In this document: one piece after another, positions 17,424-26,391 of the stretch | Position numbering within the stretch: the stretch's first letter is position 1 | How the letters are laid out: every line of letters starts with the position of its first letter | Assembly (NCBI RefSeq): GCF_024437655.1 | Contig: NZ_JANBVF010000014.1 | Coordinates: 1-64,000, forward strand | Origin: Chitinolyticbacter albus | GTDB lineage: Bacteria; Pseudomonadota; Gammaproteobacteria; Burkholderiales; Chitinibacteraceae | Direction of reading: 5' to 3' | Length of the DNA: 64,000 bases | The notes under the pieces: model-generated | Databases searched by the model: none | What the model saw: the letters and a program-made list of their open reading frames with translations, nothing else | What the model was told of the DNA's origin: nothing | Translations under genes and position numbers: made by a program

Positions 17424-17457
17424 CGTCAACGTGCCTCATGCCGCCGGCACGTTGACG
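17424..17457. repeat. 12-bp perfect inverted repeat at the convergent gene junction
   Basis: CGTCAACGTGCC (17424-17435) and GGCACGTTGACG (17446-17457) are exact reverse complements with a 10-base loop. The repeat covers the stop codon and last codons of the glucan synthase gene. There is no T run, but the position between convergent genes suits bidirectional termination or 3' end protection. Confidence 0.75.
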
Positions 17458-20400
17458 ATGACGCGATGTTCCTGACCGTCGTTCACCAGCGCAATCTCGG
17501 CATGGGGCAGAACCTGGCCATCCAGCGTCAGCTGTAGCGCGGCGACGTCGGCGTTACGCGCAACCTCGATCCGATAGCGGGTCTGGTGGAAGCGATATTG
17601 CAACGCGTAGCCGCGCCAGCTGGCGGGCAGCTGCGGCGCCAGATGCAGCGTTTCGCGCTCGCGCGTCAGGCCCAGCAGCGATTCCACCATCAGGCGGTAC
17701 ATCCAGCCAGCCGATCCCGTATACCAGCTCCAGCCGCCGCGGCCGGTGTCATGCGGCAAGGCATAGACGTCGGCGGCGACCACATAGGGCTCGACCCGGT
17801 AACGTTCCATGGCCTCGGGCGTGTTGGCATGATTGACCGGATTGATCAGTGCCAAGAGCTCCCAGGCGCGCTCGGCTTCACCCAGGGCGGCGAAGGCCAT
17901 CACGGTCCAGATCGCGCCGTGCGTGTACTGGCCGCCGTTCTCGCGCACGCCGGGCACATAACCGCGGATATAGCCGGGATTGAGGCGGGTGTGATCGAAA
18001 GGCGGGGTGAACAGGTTGATCAGCCCATGTTCGCGCCGTACCAGGCGCTCGTCGACGGCCTGCATCGCCTGCCGTGCCCGCTGCGGATCGCCGGCGCCGG
18101 ACAAGACGGACCAGCTTTGCGAAATCGAATCGATCTGGCATTCGCTGTTGCTCGATGAGCCCAGCGGCGTGCCGTCGTCGAAGTAGGCGCGACGATACCA
18201 GGCGCCATCCCAGCCGTGGGTCTCGATGTTGTGGCGCAGCTGCTCCCCCTGGTCGTTGCAGAACCCCGCGAAGGCCTCGTCGCCGCGCTGGCGGGCGATG
18301 GGTTCGAAACGGCGCAACACGTCATGCAGGAAGAAGGCGAGCCAGATGCTCTCGCCCTTGCCCTCGCGCCCCACCAGATCCATGCCATCGTTCCAGTCGC
18401 CCGATCCCATCAAGGGCAGGCCGTGTTCGCCCATGCGCAAGCCGTGCTGGATGGCGCGCATGCAGTGCTCGTACAGTGTGGCCACTTCGCTCGCCTGGCC
18501 GGGCAGGTCGTAGTAGGACTCGGCCTCCGCCGGCACCGGTCGGCCTTCGAGGAAGCCCGTGCTCTCGTCAAGCACGCCGGTGTCGCCGGTCACTTCCACG
18601 TAGCGGGCCGTCGCCAGCGGCAGCCACAGGTAGTCGTCCGAGCAATGCGTGCGCACGCCACGCCCGGCCGGCGGGTGCCACCAGTGCTGCACGTCGCCCT
18701 CGCGGAACTGGCGGCTGGCGCACAGCAACAGATGCTCGCGCACCAGCGCCGGCTGCGCGTGGACCAGCGCCATCACATCTTGCAACTGGTCGCGGAAGCC
18801 AAAGGCGCCGCCAGACTGGTAGAAGCCGCTGCGCGCCCAGATCCGGCAGGCCAGTGTCTGGTAGACCAGCCAGCCGTTGGCGAGCACGTTGACTGCCGCA
18901 TCCGGTGTCTCGACCTGGATGGTGCCCAGCGTATCGTTCCAGTGCGTCCACACCGCATCGAGTGCGGCCTGTGCGGCGGCCGTGCCGCGAAAACGCTGCA
19001 CCAGCTGCTCGGCCTCCTCGCTGTTGTGGCCCAGGCCCAGACGGAACACCAGCTCGCGGCTCTGGCCTGTGGGCAGCTCGAACGGCACCTGCAGTGCTGC
19101 ACACGGGTCGAGCCCGGCGCCGACGCGGCCGGACAGATGCTGGCGGCCCAGTGCCGCCGGCTGCTGTACCGTGCCATTGCGGCCCAGGAACTCCGCCCGA
19201 TCGCCGGTCACGCTGCGGCTGACGCCGTCGACATCGAAAAACGCCACTTGCTCGGAGAACTCGGTGTTGTAGGGGTTGCGGGCGAAGAGGGCACCGCTGC
19301 GCGCGAGTTCGATGCTGATATGCATGGCCGACTTCGCCCGCAACTCGCCCAGCACCCATTCGACGTAGCCGGTCGCCGAGAGCTTGCGGCTGCGCCCCGA
19401 TTCGTTGCGGATCTTCAGCACCGAGAACTTCACCGCCGCATCGGTCGCGACATAGATCCACAGCTCGCTGACGATGCCGTCGACGCGCGTCTCGAACACG
19501 CTGTAGCCGAAGCCGTGCCGCACGCGATAGTGGACGGGCAGGTGCACCGGCAGCGGCGTGGGTGACCAGACGAGGCCGCTTTCCTCGTCGCGCAGGTAGA
19601 TGGCCTCGCTCGGTGGATCGCTGACGGCGTCGTTGTGCCACGGCGTCAGTCGATATTCGTGCGCATTGCCGGCCCAGGTGTAGGCGCTGCCGCTCTCGGA
19701 AACGATGGTGCCAAAGGCCGGATTGGCCAGCACGTTGACCCAGGGCGCGGGTGTCACATCGTCCGGACCGAGCTCGATCACGTATTCGCGGCCATCGCGG
19801 GTAAAGCCGCCGAGCCCGTTGTCCTGGATCAGGTCGGTGCGCCGTGGCGAGGCTGCTTGCGCATGCAGGCGTGGCGCAATGATGGGAACCAGGCGCGGCA
19901 CCTTGACCTGGGTCTGTGTGATCTGGTCGAGCTGCTCGGCGAGCGTGCCGCGCTGGTCCGAGATGATGGCGCGGGCCACCGCCTGCAGCAGTACGCGATC
20001 CTCGGCGGGGATCTGCTCGGCCGGGCGCACGAAGATGCCGCCAGGCTTGTCGAGCGAGGCCGCCTCGGTGCCCGAGGCGATCAGGCCGATGATCTGTTCC
20101 TGCAGGCTCTGCCGATAGCCGGAGTAGCCCTCGTTCCAGATCACGAGATCGACCAGCAGGCCCTTCAGCCGCCAATAGGCGTGGGCCTTGACCAGCTGGC
20201 GGACCAGATCGAGGCTGGTGGTGTCGCCCACCTGCAGCAGCACGATGGGCAGATCGCCCGAGATGGCGTAGCCCCATAGGCCGGACTGGCCGCGCCGGTT
20301 GGCCTGCAGGATGGCCGAATTGGCGCGCAGCCCGCAGTGCTGGTACAGCACGGCGCTTGCGAGCCGGGCATAGAGCTGCACGTCCGATTCGTTGGCGTTG

Positions 20401-23400
20401 ATCTGCATCAGCGCCACCTGGGCATGGGTCCACGCCAGATCGAACACGCGATCGGCCAGCCGGCGATCCTGGTATTTCTCGATCAGCTCGTGCGCCTGCT
20501 CCCGGGTGCCGGCCATGCCGGTGACGATATCGACGGTGATCGCTTCGTCCGGCTGCAGCACCACGCGTTGGCGTATGGCCACGATGGGGTCGAGCACCGA
20601 ACCCTCGCTGTCGTCCAGCGCGTCCTGTCGCAGCGCCTGCGGCGCGATGGTGCTGTGGCCGCGACCGATGAAACGCATGCGATCGGTTGCGAACGAGGTC
20701 GAGCCACGGGTTTCGCCGTGCACCGACATCAGGTGCAGTAGCCATGGCGCGTTTTCGTCGAGCGAGCGCGGCCGGCGGGTGGCGAGGATGGCGTTGCGTG
20801 CTCGCACGATCTCGGTCTGCACGAAGAGGTTGCTGAACGCCGGGTGGGCGGCGTCTGCCGCCGCCATCGCAATCACTACCTCGGCATAGCTGGTGAGATC
20901 GATCTCGCGCCGCTCGTCCGACAGGTTGGTGATACGCACGCGCCGCAGCTCGATATCGTCCTCGGGCGAGACCACGACGTCGGTATGGGTCTCGATCTCT
21001 GCTTTGTCCTCGCCCACGATGTCGCGCCGGCGGAATTCCGCCCGGCCTTCCGAGAACACCACGTCGTAGCTCGCGGGGAGGGTCAGCGTGGGCTGGTAGG
21101 CGCTGGACCAGCAGGTATCGCTCTGGACGTCGCGCAGGTAGATGAAGGCGCCCCAGTTGTCGCGCGTGGTGTCCTCGCGCCAGCGGGTGACCGACAGGTC
21201 GTGCCAGCGGCTGTAACCACCGCCGGCATTGCTCACCATCACGTGGTAGCGGCCATTGGACAGCAACTGCACCGCGGGAGTCTGGGTGTCGGCGTGGCTA
21301 TAGGTGCGCAGCGGTATCTCGCTGGCGGTGGATGCGTTGCTGTCGTCGATGCGCTGCGCCGTTTCGAGGAACAGCGGCATGGTCTTGGGGATGCGTTCCT
21401 GCAGCAACAGGATATTGGCCTGGAACTGGCGGTTGGCCTCGAATCGGCGCTGCATGGGCTGACCGAGCAGCGCGTGGGAGAGCGACAACAGGCTCATGCC
21501 CTGATGATGCGACATGAAGGCGTGGACGATGGCGCTGGTCTGGCCGCGGCGCTGGCGCACCGGTGTGTAGTCGACGGCCTCATAGAAACCGAAATGGCCG
21601 GTGTAGCCGCTGGCCGCCATCTTCTGCAGATTGTGGCAGGCGGCATCGGGCGCCACCATCAGCGCCATCACCGAGGCGTACGGCGCGATCACCAGATCCT
21701 CGGCCAGGCCGCGCTTGAGCCCCAGACCCGGTACGCCAAAGGCGTGGTACTGATAGTTGAGGTGCTGGTCGACCGTGTTGTAGCCCGATTCGGAAATCCC
21801 CCAGGGCACGCCGCGCAGCTTGCCATATTCGATCTGGCGCGCGACGGCTGCGCGGCAGGTCTGGTCGAGCAGCGTGTGCGCGTAGCTGGGCATCACCAGC
21901 ATGGGCATCAGGTACTCGAACATCGAACCGCTCCACGAGAGCAGCGCCGGCTCGCCGCTGGTATTCACCAACAGCCGGCCGAGCGCGAACCAGCTCTCCT
22001 GCGGTACGCGGCCCTGGGCTATCGTCACGAAACACGCCAGCCGCGCCTCGGAGGCGAGCAGATCGTAATAGCCGGCGTCGGCACGGTGCTCGCTGACGTT
22101 GTAGCCGATTATGAACAAGTGACGACGCGCGTCGTAGAGGAAATCGTGCTCCATCTCGGCCATCTGGCCGGCTTCCTGCGCCAGTGTCTCAAGCTCGGCG
22201 ATACGACGGCGCGCGAGCTCGCTGCCGACGATCACCTGCTGCTGCAACACGGCCAGCCAGTCGCGCTGCGGCTCGCCCAGCACCGCTTCGAGCTGGGCGC
22301 GGATGCGCGGCAGCACGCGCGTCTCGAGCTCGGCGAGCTCCCGCAGCGTGGGAATGCCGGTGACGGCGGTGAAAGGCTCGACGCCGGAGGGCGCGGGGGG
22401 CAGCGACAGCCAGGGCGCGAGCCGCATCAGATCGTCGAGCGCGTCGTGACACTGGCGGGCCAGCGCGGCGGCCCAGTCGCGGGCTTCGCGGGTGGGCGAG
22501 TCCTTGTCTTGCGAGGTATCCGGTATCTGCGCGACGAGCTCGGTGGCGGCGCCAGCGAGTTCCACCAGCCGCAGGCATACGTTGGCGAGGTTGGTCGGTG
22601 GGGCCGCCGTGATCGCGGCCAGCATGTTGCGGAAACGGCGCAGCGCGTTGGCGGCCAGGCCGTTGCTAGCTTCGGTCAGCACGGCCAGGGTGTCGGCAAG
22701 GCCGGCGAACAGCTGCTCGGACAGGATGCGGCGCTCGGCCAGCTCCTGCAAGCCGGTCTGCAGGATCATCAGGTGCCCGGCGAGGTTGCCGCTATCCACC
22801 GTCGACACATAGCGCGGATAAAGCGGCTCCAGCGTGCGTGTGTCGTACCAGTTGTACCAGTGGCCGCGATAGCGTTCCATCCGCCGCAGCGTATGCAGCG
22901 TGTTGGCAGTACGGAACACCAGCTGCCCGGTGGAAATGTAGCCGAAGTCGTAGGCGGTGAGGTTGGCGAGCAGGCCCAGGCCGATATTGGTGGGCGAGGT
23001 GCGATGCGCCACCATCACCTGGCGGTATTGCTGGTAGTTGTCCGGCGGCAGCCAGTGATCGGTCGGCCCGGCCAGATGTTCGAAAAAGGCCCAGGTGCGC
23101 CGTGTCACGCCGCGCAGGAATCGGATCTGGCTGGCGGACAGCGTCGTTTCGCGAAGTTCGATCGGCTGGCTGAACCAGCTGGCGATCGCCGGAGAGAACA
23201 GCCACAGCAGCAGTATCGGCGCCGCGGCCAGCATGGGCGCCGCTCCCAGCTGGGCGACGGCAGCGCCGGTCGCGATGGCCGTGACGGGGGCCACCCACAT
23301 CCGGCGCAGCATCATGCCCAGCGTTGGCGGGCCACGCCGGCTGGCGGCGCGTTCCACCTCGCTCGAGGCGTTCCATTCCAGCAGGTGGCGACGGATCACC

Positions 23401-26207
23401 AGCATGCGCCAGCCGGTACGCACGATCGCATCGAGCGTGTACCACGCCTCGTAGGGCAGGCAGGCAAGGTGGAACAGCACCTGGCTCACGCTGCGCCCGA
23501 GCGCGTGGGCCCGGCTCACCGCATGCTGGCGCCACAACAGCTGTGACGGCTTGCGTACGAAATCGAACAGCGCCCCGCACAGCACGGGCAGCAGCAGGAA
23601 GGTGAACAGCAGCAGCGTCCACTGCCAGGGTGCGGCCACCAGCAGCCAGCCGGCGATCCACAGCGGCAGCAGGGCGATGGGGACGAGGCTGCGTCGCAAG
23701 TTATCGAACAGCTTCCATTGCGACAGCACCGACAGCGGGTTACGACGCTCGCCGCGCTGGCCGGGCACGCGTGGCAGCAGCCAGCCGGCCAGTTGCCAGT
23801 CGCCGCGTATCCAGCGGTAGCGCCGTATCACGTCGTTGTCGTAGCGGGTGGGTTGATCCTCGTAGACCTGCACGTCGCTGAGCAGGCCGGAGCGCGCGTA
23901 GCAGCCTTCCAGCAGATCGTGGCTCAGCACGTGGTTGCACGGCAGGCGTTCGCCCAGCGCCTGCTCGAAGGCGTCGAGGTCGTAAATGCCCTTGCCGATG
24001 AAAGAGCCTTCGCAGAACACGTCCTGGTACACGTCCGACACCGCGCGCGTGTACGGGTCGATGCCGGCATCGCTGCCGTAGAGCGCGGCGTAGTGCGAAC
24101 GCTGCGCGTTGGCGAGCGTGGTGGCGACGCGCGGCTGCAGGATGCCGTAGCCGCTGACCACCCGCTGGCGCGCCGGATCGTACAGCGGGCAGTTGAGCGG
24201 ATGGCTCATCGCGCCGACCATCTGCCGCGCCGCGTCGCGCGGCAACAGCGTGTCGGTGTCGAGCGTGATCACGTATTTCACGCCATAAAGTGGCTCGATC
24301 TGGCCCTCGATCAACGAAAAGCCGGTGCCGGCCGGATCGCGGTGGCCATGCCGCAACAGCGCGTTGAGTTCGGCGAGCTTGCCGCGCTTGCGCTCCAGCC
24401 CCATCCATACGCGCTCCTGCGGGTTCCAGCGGCGCGGGCGGTGGAACAGGAAGAAACGGTCCGGCTGCGTGATGCCGCCGTCGCAATCGTATTTGCCATT
24501 GAGCGCGGCCACGCCAGCCTGTGCCTGCGCGAGCAGGGCAGAATCGATGGGCAGGGTTTCGTCGTCGGCATCGCAAAAATCGGTCAGGAGGCCAAAGAAC
24601 AGCTGCTCGTCCCGGTTGGCAAGAAAGCGCACTTCCAGCGCTTCCAGCAGCGACTCCACTCCCTCGGCGCTCGACAGCATGGTCGGCACGACCACCAGCG
24701 TACGGGCCTGGACCGGAATGCCGTGCTCGAAATCGAGCCGTGGCAGCAGTTGCGGCGCCGCCAGGAGCGTCGCCATCCAGTTCACCAGCGAAACCGCCAG
24801 CTGGCTCGCCACGATGATCACCGGCAGCGCGAGCAGCGCCTGGGCCCAGAGCGGCAGTACCGCACCGAGCTGGCTGGCCTGAGCCAGCGCCAACAAGCCC
24901 CAGCTCAGCAGCGCGGTGAGCAACGCGATGCCGCCCAGATAGAGCGACAACGGCCAGCGCTCCGCCGCCTGGCGCAAGCGTTGCCACAGCGGCAGGTGAG
25001 CCGATACGGCGTGCTCCAGCGCCGGCATCCCGGCATCGACGAGGTAGAAACCGACGTGGCGGCGGCGATCATCGGCATGTTCATGCCCGGCGCCCGCGAG
25101 GGTCGCGAGCGTAACCGCGTGCCGCGCGATCTCGCCCTCCGACAGCGGGCTGTACTTGCCCAGCGATTCGATCACATGGCGATAGCGATCGCGCGTGGCG
25201 AAATCCATGCGCGGGTAGGTCGCGGCGGGGTCGTCGCGCAGGATCTGCTCGACCACGCTCTGCGATTCGACGAACTCGCGCCACTCGATCGCGGAGAGCG
25301 CCCGCAGGCTGCCTATGCTGTTGCTGATCGAAACCTGGTCCGCCGCCTGTTTCTGGTTTTCCTGATGGACGAGTTGCTCCACCGTGAGGCCGACTTCGGC
25401 CAGCCATTGTTCGACCCAGGTGAGCGGTAGCGCCAGGCTGGGGCCGCGCCCCTGCAACCGTCGGGTCAGCTCGGAGACGAAGCTGCTCGTCATCGGCAGG
25501 TCGGAGCGCGCCATGTCCGCGACTTCGAGGATCAGGTTCTTCGGGTTTTCCTCGGCGATCTGCAGCATGCGCTCGGCCCAGTCGTCCGCGACCATACGAT
25601 CGGTCCAGCTCCTGGAGATCTGTACTGCCACGCGGCGCAGGTTCTCGATCAGCGCCAGGCGCAGCATGATGGGCACCGCCCACAATTCGCCCAGCTTGAG
25701 CGGACTGATGCTCTGGTAGGCTGCGATAAAGCGCCCCAGGCTTTCCGCGTCCACCCGGCCGTCGCCATGCGACACCGCTTCGAGTGCGATGTCGTAGACG
25801 CGCGGCAGGCCGGCCACGGGTTCGCCCGCCAGGCGCGGCAGCTCCACGCTATAGCCTTTGGGCAGGTGGCGCTTGGCGGTGCCGATCTGCGTTTCGATCA
25901 GATAGAAGTTGTCGAGCAGCCAGGTTCCGGCCGGGGTGATGCTGCGCTTGGCATCCCCCTGGGTGAGCAGGCGACAAGCCTCGATCAGGCAGGACTCGTT
26001 GTCGGCCAGGCGCGCGAGCAGGCGATCCGGGACGCGCGCACTGGAGAGTGTGTGCGAGGCCGCCAACGCGCGGCCATGCTGCGCCAATTGGTCGGCACTG
26101 AAGAGTTCCGCCCGCAAGGGCAGGTCGCTGGCGGGCAGTTGGCTGGACATGCTGTCTGGAAGCCACATCCGCCGCGCAGAGGGAAGGAAGTTGATGCCGA
26201 GGGTCAC
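17436..26207 (-). CDS. Cyclic beta-1,2-glucan synthase-like protein (GT84 + GH94)
   Basis: A 2923-residue inner-membrane enzyme, the size of NdvB/Cgs. The first about 400 residues are soluble and helical; membrane helices occur near 412-480, 830-880 and 960-1020. The GT84 glycosyltransferase has a DTDTLLPRDAARQMVG block (about 650) and YEDQPTRYDNDVIRRYRWIRGDWQ (about 790). A glycoamylase-like region follows, then glycosyltransferase-36-associated beta-sandwiches and a C-terminal GH94 phosphorylase domain with MGSGDWNDGMDLVG (about 2600; the Asp is the catalytic acid of the family). In Brucella and rhizobia such proteins initiate, elongate and cyclise beta-1,2-glucans that work in osmoadaptation and host contact. 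The GTG start is supported by AAAGGA; ATG codons lie 13 and 19 codons further in. No ndvA exporter is adjacent. Confidence 0.9.
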   Translation of the reverse strand: MTLGINFLPSARRMWLPDSMSSQLPASDLPLRAELFSADQLAQHGRALAASHTLSSARVPDRLLARLADNESCLIEACRLLTQGDAKRSITPAGTWLLDNFYLIETQIGTAKRHLPKGYSVELPRLAGEPVAGLPRVYDIALEAVSHGDGRVDAESLGRFIAAYQSISPLKLGELWAVPIMLRLALIENLRRVAVQISRSWTDRMVADDWAERMLQIAEENPKNLILEVADMARSDLPMTSSFVSELTRRLQGRGPSLALPLTWVEQWLAEVGLTVEQLVHQENQKQAADQVSISNSIGSLRALSAIEWREFVESQSVVEQILRDDPAATYPRMDFATRDRYRHVIESLGKYSPLSEGEIARHAVTLATLAGAGHEHADDRRRHVGFYLVDAGMPALEHAVSAHLPLWQRLRQAAERWPLSLYLGGIALLTALLSWGLLALAQASQLGAVLPLWAQALLALPVIIVASQLAVSLVNWMATLLAAPQLLPRLDFEHGIPVQARTLVVVPTMLSSAEGVESLLEALEVRFLANRDEQLFFGLLTDFCDADDETLPIDSALLAQAQAGVAALNGKYDCDGGITQPDRFFLFHRPRRWNPQERVWMGLERKRGKLAELNALLRHGHRDPAGTGFSLIEGQIEPLYGVKYVITLDTDTLLPRDAARQMVGAMSHPLNCPLYDPARQRVVSGYGILQPRVATTLANAQRSHYAALYGSDAGIDPYTRAVSDVYQDVFCEGSFIGKGIYDLDAFEQALGERLPCNHVLSHDLLEGCYARSGLLSDVQVYEDQPTRYDNDVIRRYRWIRGDWQLAGWLLPRVPGQRGERRNPLSVLSQWKLFDNLRRSLVPIALLPLWIAGWLLVAAPWQWTLLLFTFLLLPVLCGALFDFVRKPSQLLWRQHAVSRAHALGRSVSQVLFHLACLPYEAWYTLDAIVRTGWRMLVIRRHLLEWNASSEVERAASRRGPPTLGMMLRRMWVAPVTAIATGAAVAQLGAAPMLAAAPILLLWLFSPAIASWFSQPIELRETTLSASQIRFLRGVTRRTWAFFEHLAGPTDHWLPPDNYQQYRQVMVAHRTSPTNIGLGLLANLTAYDFGYISTGQLVFRTANTLHTLRRMERYRGHWYNWYDTRTLEPLYPRYVSTVDSGNLAGHLMILQTGLQELAERRILSEQLFAGLADTLAVLTEASNGLAANALRRFRNMLAAITAAPPTNLANVCLRLVELAGAATELVAQIPDTSQDKDSPTREARDWAAALARQCHDALDDLMRLAPWLSLPPAPSGVEPFTAVTGIPTLRELAELETRVLPRIRAQLEAVLGEPQRDWLAVLQQQVIVGSELARRRIAELETLAQEAGQMAEMEHDFLYDARRHLFIIGYNVSEHRADAGYYDLLASEARLACFVTIAQGRVPQESWFALGRLLVNTSGEPALLSWSGSMFEYLMPMLVMPSYAHTLLDQTCRAAVARQIEYGKLRGVPWGISESGYNTVDQHLNYQYHAFGVPGLGLKRGLAEDLVIAPYASVMALMVAPDAACHNLQKMAASGYTGHFGFYEAVDYTPVRQRRGQTSAIVHAFMSHHQGMSLLSLSHALLGQPMQRRFEANRQFQANILLLQERIPKTMPLFLETAQRIDDSNASTASEIPLRTYSHADTQTPAVQLLSNGRYHVMVSNAGGGYSRWHDLSVTRWREDTTRDNWGAFIYLRDVQSDTCWSSAYQPTLTLPASYDVVFSEGRAEFRRRDIVGEDKAEIETHTDVVVSPEDDIELRRVRITNLSDERREIDLTSYAEVVIAMAAADAAHPAFSNLFVQTEIVRARNAILATRRPRSLDENAPWLLHLMSVHGETRGSTSFATDRMRFIGRGHSTIAPQALRQDALDDSEGSVLDPIVAIRQRVVLQPDEAITVDIVTGMAGTREQAHELIEKYQDRRLADRVFDLAWTHAQVALMQINANESDVQLYARLASAVLYQHCGLRANSAILQANRRGQSGLWGYAISGDLPIVLLQVGDTTSLDLVRQLVKAHAYWRLKGLLVDLVIWNEGYSGYRQSLQEQIIGLIASGTEAASLDKPGGIFVRPAEQIPAEDRVLLQAVARAIISDQRGTLAEQLDQITQTQVKVPRLVPIIAPRLHAQAASPRRTDLIQDNGLGGFTRDGREYVIELGPDDVTPAPWVNVLANPAFGTIVSESGSAYTWAGNAHEYRLTPWHNDAVSDPPSEAIYLRDEESGLVWSPTPLPVHLPVHYRVRHGFGYSVFETRVDGIVSELWIYVATDAAVKFSVLKIRNESGRSRKLSATGYVEWVLGELRAKSAMHISIELARSGALFARNPYNTEFSEQVAFFDVDGVSRSVTGDRAEFLGRNGTVQQPAALGRQHLSGRVGAGLDPCAALQVPFELPTGQSRELVFRLGLGHNSEEAEQLVQRFRGTAAAQAALDAVWTHWNDTLGTIQVETPDAAVNVLANGWLVYQTLACRIWARSGFYQSGGAFGFRDQLQDVMALVHAQPALVREHLLLCASRQFREGDVQHWWHPPAGRGVRTHCSDDYLWLPLATARYVEVTGDTGVLDESTGFLEGRPVPAEAESYYDLPGQASEVATLYEHCMRAIQHGLRMGEHGLPLMGSGDWNDGMDLVGREGKGESIWLAFFLHDVLRRFEPIARQRGDEAFAGFCNDQGEQLRHNIETHGWDGAWYRRAYFDDGTPLGSSSNSECQIDSISQSWSVLSGAGDPQRARQAMQAVDERLVRREHGLINLFTPPFDHTRLNPGYIRGYVPGVRENGGQYTHGAIWTVMAFAALGEAERAWELLALINPVNHANTPEAMERYRVEPYVVAADVYALPHDTGRGGWSWYTGSAGWMYRLMVESLLGLTRERETLHLAPQLPASWRGYALQYRFHQTRYRIEVARNADVAALQLTLDGQVLPHAEIALVNDGQEHRVIVNVPAA

Positions 26208-26348
26208 ACCGTATCCTTTGCCCGCCGCGTGGCGAGGCCGAAAATTATTTTTGCTTACAGGTGCATCGTACTTGGCAATTTTGCTCTTTCGATGTGCGTA
26301 ATTACATAGATGGACGGTGTGAGCGACGAACGTAACCCAGCGCCAATT

Positions 26349-26373
26349 AAAAAAGCCCGGCCAGAGGCCGGGC
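26349..26373 (-). terminator. Terminator after the GH16 gene
   Basis: On the minus strand, the stem GCCCGGCC/GGCCGGGC with a 3-base loop is followed by six T residues. It lies 18 bases after the GH16 stop codon. Confidence 0.93.
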
Positions 26374-26391
26374 TCGCAGGTAATACAGTGC

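Noticed and set aside
18568-20745. A 725-codon minus-strand open frame
   Set aside because: It lies in an alternative frame inside the glucan synthase gene; the protein is Arg/Ala/Gly-rich with no domain.
20844-23546. A 900-codon plus-strand open frame
   Set aside because: It is antisense to the glucan synthase gene in a GC-rich codon-biased frame and has low-complexity composition without family motifs.
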